From assembly GCA_003343625.1 (NCBI GenBank), contig QAKV01000008.1, forward strand, positions 5,316 through 69,315: 64,000 bases of DNA, in the 5' to 3' direction. The notes beneath the pieces are model-generated. The model searched no databases, had not been told where the DNA came from, and saw nothing but the letters and a program-made list of their open reading frames with translations. Positions 1 to 8,558 of this stretch are shown here, one piece after another; positions within the stretch are counted from its first letter, which is position 1, and every line of letters begins with the position of its first letter. This stretch comes from Clostridiales bacterium. GTDB taxonomy: Bacteria > Bacillota > Clostridia > Lachnospirales > Lachnospiraceae. The position numbers were made by a program, and so were the translations under genes.

Positions 1-124
1 TGACCTTTTTCTTGACATGTGGATGCTGTTCCAAAAAGCCGTAGAACTTTGATGGGATAATGCCTACTGCATTTTCCTGGAAACAAAACCCATAACCATG
101 GATCATAACAACATTTGAACTCAT
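1..124 (-). CDS. N-terminal part of an unrecognised protein, runs off the left edge
   Basis: The first 41 codons of a minus-strand gene are visible, beginning MSSNVVMIHGYGFCF. The start ATG at 124-122 is preceded by AAAGGAG with a 6-nt spacer, a convincing ribosome binding site. The reading frame stays open to the window edge. The visible part has no recognisable domain; it begins with a short hydrophobic stretch. The surrounding DNA is AT-richer than the ligase gene to its right. No function can be assigned from this fragment. Confidence 0.55.
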   Translation of the reverse strand, partial: MSSNVVMIHGYGFCFQENAVGIIPSKFYGFLEQHPHVKKKV

Positions 125-276
125 AACTTCTCCTTTCTAAATCGCTTTCACTGTTACAAAAGAAATATGCTTGAAGAAGTAAATGCACAAAATGAGGAAT
201 ACATATGCTTATTATCCATGAAGCCTAACGATTTGATTGCAAAATTCTAAAGAATTAGCTTATCTAAGATAAAATT
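125..276. other. AT-rich intergenic stretch upstream of the left-edge gene
   Basis: No coding potential is apparent. The stretch lies between the ligA copy 1 terminator and the minus-strand start of the left-edge gene, so it should hold that gene's promoter. I could not pick out a convincing -35/-10 pair. Confidence 0.4.
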
Positions 277-301
277 GGGGAGGCCGATGTTCGGCCTCCC
301 C
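277..301 (-). terminator. Rho-independent terminator of ligA copy 1
   Basis: A perfect 11-bp stem (GGGGAGGCCGA paired with TCGGCCTCCCC) with a 3-nt loop lies 22 bases past the ligA copy 1 stop codon. On the minus strand it is followed by AATTTTAT. Confidence 0.85.
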
Positions 302-322
302 TTATCGCTTATCATATTATGA

Positions 323-2296
323 CTATGATAAATATTCATTGATGAATTCCTCTTCCGTCAGGACGGGAACGTTCAGCTCCTTCGCCTTTTTGTTCTTGGC
401 GGAATTGGAGGTGCTGTCGTTGTTGATGAGACAGGTGGTCTTACCCGTGACGCTTCCCGTTACCTTCCCGCCCTTTTGCTCTATTGCTTCCTTCAGGGCG
501 CTCCGCCCGTCGAAATGGTTCAGGCTTCCGGTCACCACAAAAACGAGGCCCTTCAGGGTCTGTGTGGATTCATCCGCCTCCATGTGCTCTATGGTAAGCT
601 CGGAAAGAAGCAGCTTCATGTCCTCCCGGTTCTTTTCCGACTGCCAGTAATCGTGGAAGGTTCCGGCGATTACACCGCCTACGCCGTCGATCAGGCTCAG
701 CTCCTCCACGTCCGCGTTCATCATACGCTCCAGATCGTCATGGTATTCCCGGCAGATCATCTTCGCATTGGCAAGGCCGATGTTCTGGATGCCGAGGCCG
801 TAGATCACCCGGGGAAGGGTGGTTGTTCTCGCCCGTTCGATGCTTTCGGAAAGGTTCTGCCAGGATTTTTCTCCAAAGCCGTCCATGGCGACGATCTCGT
901 CCCGATACCGGTCCAGATGGAACAGATCGGCAAAGCGGTGGAGAAAGCCCCTTCCCAGAAATTTCTCCAGTGTGGCTTCCGAAAGTCCGTCGATGTTCAG
1001 CGCGTCCCGGCTGACGAACAGGGTAAAGGCCTTCACCCGTTTGGCGTCGCAGTCCGGATTGGTGCAGTAGAGAGACTGCACGTCGTTGACCTGCCGGATC
1101 TCCGCGTGCCCTCCGCAGACCGGACAGGTATCCGGAATGGGCAGGGTACCGCTTCTGGTCAGGTTTTCCGCGATCTGGGGAATGATCATGTTCGCCTTAT
1201 AGACAGTGATCCGGTCCCCGATTCCCAGCTCCAGCCCCTTTACGATGCTCACGTTGTGGACGCTGGCCCGGCTTACGGTGGTGCCCTCCAGCTGTACCGG
1301 CTCAAAAATGGCCACCGGATTGATCAGACCGGTCCGGCTGGCGCTCCACTCCATCTCCAGAAGGGTGGTCTCCGCCGTCTCGTCCTCCCATTTGAACGCG
1401 ATGGAATCCCGCGGGAATTTGGCCGTGCTTCCCAGGGAAAGTCCATAAGCGATGTCGTCGTAGATGAGCACCAGACCATCAGAGGGGATGGGGAAGGTCC
1501 GGATGCTCTCCTCAAAATCAGAGACGGCCTCTTCCACGTTTTCCGCGTCCACCTCCCGGTACTCCACCACATCAAAGCCCTGGGTAGCCAGAAATTCAAA
1601 CTGCTTCCTTCTTGAATTTCCAAAATCCGGAGCAGATCCATTCTCACGGGCAGAAACCAGTGCGAAGGCATAAAAACGCACACTTCGCTGCGCCGTTACC
1701 TCGCTGGAAAGCTGACGAACGGAGCCGGAGCAGAGATTTCTCGGGTTTTTATAACGCGCATCTACATCCTCAATTTTCTTATTGATATTTTCAAAATCCT
1801 CATAGCTGATGACTGCTTCGCCGCGCAACACCAGCTCGCCCTTAAATGGAATGACCAGAGGGATATTCGCGAACACCTTCGCGTTGGGCGTAATCACCTC
1901 TCCGATCTCCCCGTTTCCCCGGGTAACTGCCTTCTCCAGTTTTCCATCACGGTAAGTAAGCACAACGGTCAGACCGTCCAGCTTCCAGGAAAGAAGCCCT
2001 TTTTGGTTTCCCAACCAGTCCCGAAGCTCCTCCCTGCTCTTCGTCTTTCCCAGAGAAAGCATGGGCCGCTCATGACGTTCCTTGGGAAGCTCGTCCACCG
2101 CCTCATAACCCACGGTGATGGTCGGACTTCCCGCCAGCACGGTTCCGGTTTCCTTTTCCAGTGCCTCCAGTTCATCATAGAGACGGTCGTACTCATAATT
2201 GCTCATGATCTCCTTGTCCTCGGCATAATATGCCCGGGACGCTTCTAAAAGTTTTATGATCAGTTCCTTCATTCTTAAAATATTATTTTGTTCCAT
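323..2296 (-). CDS. ligA: NAD-dependent DNA ligase LigA, copy 1
   Basis: LigA seals nicks in duplex DNA using NAD+ during replication and repair. The 657-residue protein has the complete family layout: N-terminal Ia region with a YxxxDxEI-like segment, adenylation domain with the nucleophilic lysine in SWKLDG (K105), OB fold, a four-cysteine zinc finger (CPVCGG and CTNPDCDAK), helix-hairpin-helix region, and a C-terminal BRCT domain around VVTGSLNHF. The start ATG at 2296 is chosen because GGAGG lies 4 nt upstream; an earlier in-frame start lacks this. It forms its own transcription unit, with a terminator at 277-301 and 273 bases of non-coding DNA upstream. It is a close full-length paralogue of the ligase at 3498-5480. 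Both keep the catalytic residues, so neither looks dead. Confidence 0.95.
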   Translation of the reverse strand: MEQNNILRMKELIIKLLEASRAYYAEDKEIMSNYEYDRLYDELEALEKETGTVLAGSPTITVGYEAVDELPKERHERPMLSLGKTKSREELRDWLGNQKGLLSWKLDGLTVVLTYRDGKLEKAVTRGNGEIGEVITPNAKVFANIPLVIPFKGELVLRGEAVISYEDFENINKKIEDVDARYKNPRNLCSGSVRQLSSEVTAQRSVRFYAFALVSARENGSAPDFGNSRRKQFEFLATQGFDVVEYREVDAENVEEAVSDFEESIRTFPIPSDGLVLIYDDIAYGLSLGSTAKFPRDSIAFKWEDETAETTLLEMEWSASRTGLINPVAIFEPVQLEGTTVSRASVHNVSIVKGLELGIGDRITVYKANMIIPQIAENLTRSGTLPIPDTCPVCGGHAEIRQVNDVQSLYCTNPDCDAKRVKAFTLFVSRDALNIDGLSEATLEKFLGRGFLHRFADLFHLDRYRDEIVAMDGFGEKSWQNLSESIERARTTTLPRVIYGLGIQNIGLANAKMICREYHDDLERMMNADVEELSLIDGVGGVIAGTFHDYWQSEKNREDMKLLLSELTIEHMEADESTQTLKGLVFVVTGSLNHFDGRSALKEAIEQKGGKVTGSVTGKTTCLINNDSTSNSAKNKKAKELNVPVLTEEEFINEYLS

Positions 2297-2374
2297 ATAG
2301 CCTCCTTTACTATTTATCACTCTTATCGCATAAAAATATGCTGTATAATTACATCAGTAAAAACCATATAAGAA

Positions 2375-2409
2375 GACCACTGAAAACATATATCTGATTT
2401 ACAGTGGTC
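2375..2409 (-). terminator. Hairpin downstream of metA, possible weak terminator
   Basis: GACCACTG pairs with CAGTGGTC across a 19-base loop. On the minus strand the stem is followed by TTCTTAT, an imperfect T-tract, and it lies 160 bases past metA. It could end the metA operon or shape the ligA copy 1 leader. Confidence 0.45.
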
Positions 2410-2458
2410 ACTTAAGTTAACTCTCTATCGTATTTTTCCGTCAAATAAAGCAATTATT

Positions 2459-2503
2459 TGACACCATTTAGTTTCTACTACTGACACCATTTTGACACCA
2501 TTT
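2459..2503. repeat. Three direct repeats of TGACACCATTT
   Basis: The 11-mer TGACACCATTT occurs at 2459-2469, 2482-2492 and 2493-2503, the last two adjacent. They lie in the AT-rich gap between metA and ligA copy 1. Closely spaced repeats of this type can be binding sites for a regulator or a tyrosine recombinase; no recombinase gene is in the window. Confidence 0.6.
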
Positions 2504-2569
2504 GCCCGTCATGATACGTGAAAACATAACAATTTACATGAATTTCACATTTATGTCATCATGAAATAA

Positions 2570-3508
2570 TCACTCGAAAACAGCCTTGCTGTTGCTGATT
2601 TCCCGAATATCATAGGGTGTCGTCTGATATACGTAATAATTCAACCAATTGGTGTATAGCCCGTTGCAGTGAGATCTCCAGGACAGAAGGGGTCTTTTCG
2701 CCGGATCGTCGTCGGGATAGTAATGTTCCGGCACGTGGATGGGAAGTCCTTTTTCCACATCCCGTATGTATTCCAGATGCAGGGTATACCGGTCGTATTC
2801 CGGATGCCCCATGACGAAAATCTGCCGGCCTTCTTTCGTCATGCACAACAGGACCCCCGCGCGTTCGGATTCCGCCATCACCGTCAGCTGCGGGCAGCTA
2901 TGGATCGCTTCCGCCGGCGTAGCGGTATGCCTGCTGTGGGGGATGTAGAACACGTCGTCGAATCCCCGCACGAGAGGCACCTTCCGGTTCAGGACGCGAT
3001 GGGGATAGACCCCGAACAGCTTTTCGGGCAGCAGGATTTTATCCAGGCCGAAGTGATGATACAGCCCCGCCTGAGCGCCCCAGCAGATATGGAATGTACT
3101 GTGCACATGGGTTTTGGACCAATCCATGATCTCGCACAGCTCCGGCCAGTAATCCACCTCTTCAAAGGGGATCTGCTCCACCGGCGCACCGGTGATGATC
3201 AGCCCGTCGTATTTGTTCTCTTTCAGTTCGTCGAAGGTATGATAAAACTGGTTCAAATGGGTGGCGGAAGTATTGAGGGAAACGTGGCTGTTCATCTTCA
3301 TGAAGGTCACATCCACCTGCAACGGCGTGTTGGACAGAGAACGCAGAAGGTGCAGTTCCGTGTCCTGCTTGATGGGCATCAGATTCAAAATGCAGATCTG
3401 CAGCGGACGCATATCCTGATGGATGGCTCTATACTCGTCCATCACGAAAATATTTTCATTGTCCAAAATCTCCCTCGCAGGGAGATCGCTCTGTACTTTA
3501 ATCGGCAT
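2570..3508 (-). CDS. metA: Homoserine O-acetyltransferase (MetA fold)
   Basis: MetA acylates homoserine, the first dedicated step to methionine. The protein (312 residues from MPIKV) has the expected catalytic residues: C142 in ICWGAQAG, and H235 and E237 in GHPEYD. Residue 111, in GAPVE, is glutamate. In the characterised Bacillus cereus enzyme Glu111 gives acetyl-CoA preference, whereas Escherichia coli has Gly and uses succinyl-CoA. The product is therefore probably O-acetylhomoserine. The start at 3508 is chosen because MPI(K/R)V is the conserved N terminus and GGTGGAG lies just upstream; a GTG at 3517 is the alternative. The start overlaps the end of ligA copy 2 by 11 bases, so metA is the last gene of that operon. 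No SAM riboswitch or T-box is seen. Confidence 0.93.
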   Translation of the reverse strand: MPIKVQSDLPAREILDNENIFVMDEYRAIHQDMRPLQICILNLMPIKQDTELHLLRSLSNTPLQVDVTFMKMNSHVSLNTSATHLNQFYHTFDELKENKYDGLIITGAPVEQIPFEEVDYWPELCEIMDWSKTHVHSTFHICWGAQAGLYHHFGLDKILLPEKLFGVYPHRVLNRKVPLVRGFDDVFYIPHSRHTATPAEAIHSCPQLTVMAESERAGVLLCMTKEGRQIFVMGHPEYDRYTLHLEYIRDVEKGLPIHVPEHYYPDDDPAKRPLLSWRSHCNGLYTNWLNYYVYQTTPYDIREISNSKAVFE

Positions 3509-5480
3509 ATTCTCCACCGTCCTCCCGTTTCAAAAACCGTTCCATAAATTCCTCTTCCGTCACCACTTCCACGCCCAGTTCCCTGGCCTTTTTGTTTTTG
3601 GCGGAGGTGGACTGGCTGTCGTTGTTGATCAGACAGGCCGTTTTTCCCGTCACGCTGCCGGTCACCTTACCGCCCAGACCCTCAATCTTTTCCTTCAGGG
3701 CGCTGCGGTTTTCGAAATGGTTTAAGCTGCCGGTGATGACGAAAGATTTCCCCGATAAAGGCAGTTCGTTCCGGGAAAAGGTCTCCTTTTGCAGCTTCAC
3801 TTCTTTCAAAAGCGCGTCCAGAGCGTCCCTGTTTTTCTCCCGGGCAAAAAAGTCCCGGAATGCGCCCGCTATCACCGGGCCCACCCCGTCGATAGCGGCC
3901 AGCTCCTCCGCCGGGGCCGCCAGCATTCGATCCAGATCGTTCTGATATTCCCGACAGATCATCCTGGCGTTAGCCAGACCGATGTTGGGAATTCCCAGAC
4001 TGTAAATCAGCTTGGCCAGCGTGATGTTCCTGGCCTTTTCCAGGCTGTTCATCAGGTTCTGATAAGATTTTTCCCCGAAGCCGTCCATTTCCACGATCTC
4101 GTCCCGATGGCGGTCCAGATGAAACAGATCGGCATAAGTATGCAGAAATCCCCTGGCCAGAAACTTTTCCAGAGTGGCTTCGGACAGTCCGTCGATGTTG
4201 AAAGCATCCCTGCTGACGAAGAGCGCAAAAGCCTTGAGCTTTTTCGCATCGCAGTCCGGATTGACGCACACCAAAGTTTCCGTATCGTTTTCCCGGCATA
4301 TCTTCGCAGGGCCGCCGCATACCGGGCAGGTATCCGGAATTTTGAGGCTGTCGCTTTGAGTCAGGTTTTCGGCGATCTGGGGGATGATCATGTTCGCCTT
4401 ATAGACCGCGATCCGGTCTCCGATACCCAATTTCAGCTGCCGGACGATGCTCACGTTGTGAACGCTGGCCCGGCTCACAGTCGTTCCCTCCAGTTCCACC
4501 GGATCAAAAACGGCCACCGGGTTGATCAGGCCGGTCCGGCTGGCGCTCCATTCCACTTCCCGCAGCGTCGTCTCCGCCAGCTCGTCGGCCCATTTAAATG
4601 CGATGGAGCTGCGCGGGAATTTGGCCGTGGTTCCCAGCGATTCCCCGTAGGCGATATCCTCGTAGGCGAGCACCAGCCCATCGGAAGGCACCGGATTTTG
4701 CGCGATCCGCTCTTCAAACCAGCCCACTGTCTCCACTACATCCGCCGCCGTGACCATCCGGTATTCCACCGTTTCAAACCCCTGTTCCTTCAGAAACAGG
4801 AACTGTCGCTCCCTGGAATTATCGAAATCGGCTCCCTGCGCCCTGACCAGGGAAAAAGCGAAAAAGCGAACGCTGCGCGCCGCCGTGATACGGCTGTCCA
4901 GCTGCCGGACCGAACCGGAGCATAAATTCCTGGGATTTTTGTAACGGGCGTCCACATCCTCGATCTCCCCGTTGATCCGCGCGAAATCCGCATAGGTGAT
5001 CACCGCCTCCCCCCGCAGGATCAATTCTCCTTCAAAGGGGATCTGAAGAGGCAGATTCACGAAAGTTCTGGCGTTGGGCGTGATGACCTCCCCCACTTCC
5101 CCGTTTCCCCGGGTGACGGCCTTAAACAGCTTCCCGTCCCGGTAGGTCAGCACGATGGTCAGCCCGTCCAGCTTCCAAGACAAAAGCCCTTTCTGATCTT
5201 TGAGCCATTCCGCCAGTTCCTCCCGGTTTTTGGTCTTCCCCAGGGAGAGCATGGGCGATTCGTGACGCTCTTTGGGCAGCTCGTCAACCGCCTCATAGCC
5301 TACGGCAACCGTGGGGCTTCCCGCCAGAACCACCCCCGTTTGCCGCTCCAGCTCCTCCAGCTCGTCGTAGAGCCGGTCATATTCATAGTTGCTCATGATC
5401 TCCCGGTTTTCCGCGTAATACGCCTTCGCCGCCTCCCGCAGCCGGACGACCAGCTCCTTCATTCTCTGCACTTCGTTCAT
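3498..5480 (-). CDS. ligA: NAD-dependent DNA ligase LigA, copy 2
   Basis: This 660-residue ligase has every LigA domain: adenylation lysine K103 in SWKLDG, OB fold, zinc finger (CPVCGG and CVNPDCDAK), HhH region and a C-terminal BRCT domain near VITGSLNHF. Its ATG overlaps the rluF stop as ATGA and its 3' end overlaps metA, so translation is probably coupled on both sides. It is highly similar along its whole length to the ligase at 323-2296 and differs mainly in the linker before the BRCT domain and in its charged tail ([10 protein letters not shown]). Which copy is the main replicative ligase cannot be told from sequence. This one is embedded in the housekeeping-like operon and the other is free-standing. 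Confidence 0.95.
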   Translation of the reverse strand: MNEVQRMKELVVRLREAAKAYYAENREIMSNYEYDRLYDELEELERQTGVVLAGSPTVAVGYEAVDELPKERHESPMLSLGKTKNREELAEWLKDQKGLLSWKLDGLTIVLTYRDGKLFKAVTRGNGEVGEVITPNARTFVNLPLQIPFEGELILRGEAVITYADFARINGEIEDVDARYKNPRNLCSGSVRQLDSRITAARSVRFFAFSLVRAQGADFDNSRERQFLFLKEQGFETVEYRMVTAADVVETVGWFEERIAQNPVPSDGLVLAYEDIAYGESLGTTAKFPRSSIAFKWADELAETTLREVEWSASRTGLINPVAVFDPVELEGTTVSRASVHNVSIVRQLKLGIGDRIAVYKANMIIPQIAENLTQSDSLKIPDTCPVCGGPAKICRENDTETLVCVNPDCDAKKLKAFALFVSRDAFNIDGLSEATLEKFLARGFLHTYADLFHLDRHRDEIVEMDGFGEKSYQNLMNSLEKARNITLAKLIYSLGIPNIGLANARMICREYQNDLDRMLAAPAEELAAIDGVGPVIAGAFRDFFAREKNRDALDALLKEVKLQKETFSRNELPLSGKSFVITGSLNHFENRSALKEKIEGLGGKVTGSVTGKTACLINNDSQSTSAKNKKARELGVEVVTEEEFMERFLKREDGGEYAD

Positions 5481-6292
5481 CTCTGCGTTTTTCCTCTTTC
5501 CGCACCGGGTTTCACCGCGGCTTTGCTGCCCTCTTTGGCCGCCTGCCGCCGGCTTGCAGTCCCCGCTTTCTGCCGGGGCTGCATACAGCGGTACAGCTCT
5601 TTCTTTTCTTCTCCCACCACGGGCCGGTATTCCCCGGGTTTCAGCTTATCCAGCAAAACATTCGCCACCCGCACCCGCCTGATGTTTACCGCCTCATAGC
5701 CCAGCTCTTTGCACATCCTGCGGATCTGCCGGTTCAGCCCCTGGGTGAGGACGATGCGAAATACGAACTTTCCCTCTTCTTTCACGAAGCAGGGGCGCGT
5801 CTTTTCGTTCAGCTCTCTGAGCAAAACGCCATCGGACATCTTCTTTAAAAATTCCCGGCTCATGGGCTTGTTGACCCGGACCAGATATTCCTTTTCGTGG
5901 TAATTGGAAGCTCGCATCAGGCTGTTGATCAAATCCCCGTCGTTGGTCAAAAGCAACAGCCCCTCCGAATCCCGATCCAGCCTTCCCGCATAGGTCAGCC
6001 GCACGGGATAGTCCAGCACATCTCTGATGGTCACTTCCGCGTGGCGGTCTTTTTCCGTACAGGTCACGCCCTGGGGTTTGTAATAGGCCAGCACCACCTT
6101 CTTTTCCCTGCGGGCCACCGGCTTTTCATCCACTGTAATTTTGTCCAGATCGTTAACTTTCATTCCGGCACTGGGCATCCGGCCGTTGACCTGCACCCGA
6201 CCTTCTTCGATCAGCCGATCCGCGTCCCGCCTGGAACATAAACCGCTCTCCGCCAGATATTTATTCAAACGCACTTTTTCCGTGTTCGCCAT
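5477..6292 (-). CDS. rluF: 23S rRNA pseudouridine synthase, RluF type
   Basis: This enzyme isomerises uridine in rRNA. Residues 1-70 form an S4 RNA-binding domain (VRLNKYLAESGLCSRRDAD). The catalytic domain follows, with the aspartate in YAGRLDRDSEGLLLLT and the RluF-like QGLNRQIRRMC motif. A basic Lys/Arg-rich tail of about 45 residues ends the protein. The start at 6292 is chosen because GGAGG lies 4 nt upstream; an ATG one codon earlier overlaps the bcp stop (ATGA). Its own stop overlaps the ligA copy 2 start. RluB/RluF subfamily assignment rests on the QGLNRQIRRM motif, and the exact uridine modified is inferred. Confidence 0.88.
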   Translation of the reverse strand: MANTEKVRLNKYLAESGLCSRRDADRLIEEGRVQVNGRMPSAGMKVNDLDKITVDEKPVARREKKVVLAYYKPQGVTCTEKDRHAEVTIRDVLDYPVRLTYAGRLDRDSEGLLLLTNDGDLINSLMRASNYHEKEYLVRVNKPMSREFLKKMSDGVLLRELNEKTRPCFVKEEGKFVFRIVLTQGLNRQIRRMCKELGYEAVNIRRVRVANVLLDKLKPGEYRPVVGEEKKELYRCMQPRQKAGTASRRQAAKEGSKAAVKPGAERGKTQR

Positions 6293-6750
6293 CATTCCTC
6301 CAGATCGGCCAGCATCTGCCCCGCATTTTCCTCAGGTTTCACCTTTGCGTGAACCTTCACGATCCTGCCTTCTTCATCGATCAGATAGGAAGACCGGATT
6401 ACGCCCATCACCTGCTTACCGTACATATTTTTCTTCACCCAGACATCATACTTCTGCAGCACTTCCTTTTCCGGATCCGCCAGCAGGATAAACGGCAGCT
6501 CGAATTTATCCGCGAATTTCCTGTGGGAAACGCTGGTGTCCTTGCTGACTCCGATGACCACGGCCCCCTTTTCCACGAAAGCCGGATAATTCCGGGCATA
6601 AGCGCATGCCTGCTTATTGCACCCCGCCGTGTTGTCCTTGCTGTAAAAATACAGCACCACTTTTTTCCCTCTGAAATCCGACAAACGAACCTCATTTCCA
6701 TCCTGATCCTGCAGCGCGAAATCCGGCGCCATCGTTCCTGCTTCCAGCAT
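6292..6750 (-). CDS. bcp: Thioredoxin-dependent peroxiredoxin, Bcp/PrxQ type
   Basis: Bcp reduces hydrogen and organic peroxides with electrons from thioredoxin. The 152-residue protein has the thioredoxin-like fold pattern, a peroxidatic cysteine at C44 and a resolving cysteine at C49 (TAGCNKQAC, the atypical two-Cys spacing of PrxQ), and the downstream DPEKEVLQKYDVW segment. The ATG at 6750 has GGAGG 9 nt upstream. It lies just after yaaA, a peroxide-stress gene, which suggests an oxidative-stress module within this operon. Confidence 0.9.
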   Translation of the reverse strand: MLEAGTMAPDFALQDQDGNEVRLSDFRGKKVVLYFYSKDNTAGCNKQACAYARNYPAFVEKGAVVIGVSKDTSVSHRKFADKFELPFILLADPEKEVLQKYDVWVKKNMYGKQVMGVIRSSYLIDEEGRIVKVHAKVKPEENAGQMLADLEE

Positions 6751-6767
6751 ATTCTTCTTTTCCTCCT

Positions 6768-7541
6768 TCAATCCATTTTGATAAACGTATAAGTCCGGCA
6801 GTCGGACTTCTCTGCAAAAAACCGGTATCCGAGACCGCAAAATTCTTTGATTTCCTCCGGCTCCTGTACCTGGCGTCCGGCCAGGAAACGAACCATTTCC
6901 CCTCTGGCCATCTTCGCCATGGTGCCTTTCTGCACGATTCTGTCCCCATTTTCCCCGGCGCGCTCCCCGAAAACGCAGGTGATCATCCTGGCCCCTTCGG
7001 GCAGCCAGGCTTCGATGCAGCGGGCGTATTCCTTCGACGCCAGATTGATCAGGAGAGGTTCCTTTCCCCCCTCCCGCTCTTCTTCCAGCAAGCGGCCGCA
7101 GAGACTGTTTCCCCAGAAATCGTACAGATCCTTCCATCCCGCAGGCGCACCCTTCGCCTGCATTTCCAGCCGGTAGGGCACCACCCCGTCCAGGGGGCGC
7201 AAAATTCCATAAAACCCGGACAGAATCCGCAGATGTTTCTGCGCGTAATCCCAGGCCGCCCGTTCCAGCACCCAGGGCGCCATGTACTGATACTGGATCC
7301 CCTCATAAGCCAGCAGGGCGGGAGTCAGATTTCGGGTCAGATCCATAGCGGCAAAGCGCTCCCTGTTCTGCAGGGCGATCTTTTCGTTACAGACCCAGAG
7401 TGCCTTCTGCTGCGAAAAGGACAGTCCCCTGATCCAATCCGCCAGCTCTTTTGCCCGGTCCACAAAAAAGGGAAGTCCCGTCACCGGCATGGTTTCGGGA
7501 TCTTCCCGCATTTTTTTCGCCGGCGATACGATAATTTTCAT
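6768..7541 (-). CDS. yaaA: YaaA family peroxide stress protein (DUF328)
   Basis: The 257-residue protein matches the YaaA family in length and motifs: MKIIVSPAKKM at the N terminus, LTPALLAYEGIQYQYM, and LRILSGFYGILRPLDGV. In E. coli, YaaA limits free intracellular iron and so protects DNA from Fenton damage during peroxide stress. The fold contains a DNA-binding helix-hairpin-helix region. Its start overlaps the stop of the NdpA-like gene (ATGA). The next gene is the peroxidase bcp, and ligA follows two genes later, so the operon joins peroxide defence and DNA-strand sealing. Confidence 0.92.
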   Translation of the reverse strand: MKIIVSPAKKMREDPETMPVTGLPFFVDRAKELADWIRGLSFSQQKALWVCNEKIALQNRERFAAMDLTRNLTPALLAYEGIQYQYMAPWVLERAAWDYAQKHLRILSGFYGILRPLDGVVPYRLEMQAKGAPAGWKDLYDFWGNSLCGRLLEEEREGGKEPLLINLASKEYARCIEAWLPEGARMITCVFGERAGENGDRIVQKGTMAKMARGEMVRFLAGRQVQEPEEIKEFCGLGYRFFAEKSDCRTYTFIKMD

Positions 7542-8551
7542 TTCGAGCGAAGCCTCCCGATGTTCTTGATCAGCACGGAAACCGTTCCGTCCGGATTGGT
7601 CAAAAATTCTACCCTGTCCGGATTTTTGTACTCCTCCATGGGGATGGTGATTTCGATTCCCGTATCCGTGGTCAGATGCTGCTTCCGGAACTTTTTGATG
7701 GTGTTTTCGCTCTTCGGCCGGATCACTTCCTTTTCCAGATGGTACTTTTCCAGCTTTTCCGTCAGCTCTTCCTGCATCTGCGGGCTGTCAGGGAAAATCT
7801 TTTCCTTCACCTCTTCCACCTTCAGGCTTCCCGTCTCCCCCAACTCTTCGTAGATGGCCTTTTTCGTCTCCATCCTGCGCCCGGCGTCTTCTTCCCCGTA
7901 ATACTTCCGGTTCACCTGCTCCACGGCGCGGGTCACCAGGTCCAGCTTCGACTTCTGGGAAAGGGGCGCGCTGCATTCCAGGAACAGTTCGGAAAAATAA
8001 TTTTTCTTTTCCCCGTTCACTTCAAACTTCTTCTCCGTCAAAAGGATGGAACCGTCCGAAAGGTTCACCACGAAAGCTTCCGACAGTTTTTGTCCCCCGG
8101 AAGGCAGAATCGCCTTCTGCAGGATGATCTCGTTCCGGTTGCGCCCTTCTTCCCCGCTCTTTGTGGCGTGGGTATAGGAAGTCCTGTAATTGAGTTTCAA
8201 AAAGCCGAAGTAATCGGTCCCTTCTGCGGAAAAAATCAGGACCGCCACATCCGCGGCAGGGATGTCGATATTGGCGTTCATCACGGCGTAGAGCTTTTCG
8301 CAAAGCTGCCTGCTGGTTTCGATAAAATTTTCCCCGCTGCAGCGCTGAATCAGCTCCATTGCCCGGGAGCCTTCGGAAAACCGGCACCGCTTCACCTCGT
8401 CGCTCTCCGTAAATTTCTCGAGATGAGCCTTGAAAAAATCGCTCAGCCCGGAACCCATGTCCAGCAGGGCATCCGAAAGCACCGGCATCCCCACTGCGGA
8501 GTCCAGAATGTGCACGATGCCCAGCTTCATGATGATATCGTCTTTTTTCAT
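7538..8551 (-). CDS. Nucleoid-associated protein, NdpA-like
   Basis: This 337-residue cytoplasmic protein resembles the 37-kDa nucleoid-associated family (NdpA/YejK): an N-terminal MKLGIVHILDSA segment, a mid-region with DYFGFLKLNYRTSYTH, and a C-terminal stretch ending in SVLIKNIGRLRSK. E. coli YejK associates with the nucleoid and with DNA gyrase and topoisomerase IV; that role is inferred here. The family assignment rests on overall pattern, not on a catalytic motif. The start has only a weak AAAGAGAG site and lies 7 nt after the upstream GNAT gene, consistent with coupling. Confidence 0.75.
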   Translation of the reverse strand: MKKDDIIMKLGIVHILDSAVGMPVLSDALLDMGSGLSDFFKAHLEKFTESDEVKRCRFSEGSRAMELIQRCSGENFIETSRQLCEKLYAVMNANIDIPAADVAVLIFSAEGTDYFGFLKLNYRTSYTHATKSGEEGRNRNEIILQKAILPSGGQKLSEAFVVNLSDGSILLTEKKFEVNGEKKNYFSELFLECSAPLSQKSKLDLVTRAVEQVNRKYYGEEDAGRRMETKKAIYEELGETGSLKVEEVKEKIFPDSPQMQEELTEKLEKYHLEKEVIRPKSENTIKKFRKQHLTTDTGIEITIPMEEYKNPDRVEFLTNPDGTVSVLIKNIGRLRSK

Positions 8552-8558
8552 CTCTCTT

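Noticed and set aside
476..1615. Long plus-strand open frame opposite ligA copy 1 (379 codons)
   Set aside because: It lies entirely opposite a clear LigA coding sequence, has no ribosome binding site, and its composition follows from GC-rich codon use on the other strand.
2570..3508. Riboswitch control (SAM or T-box) for metA
   Set aside because: metA overlaps ligA copy 2, so there is no leader in front of it, and no such motif is visible before the operon's first gene.
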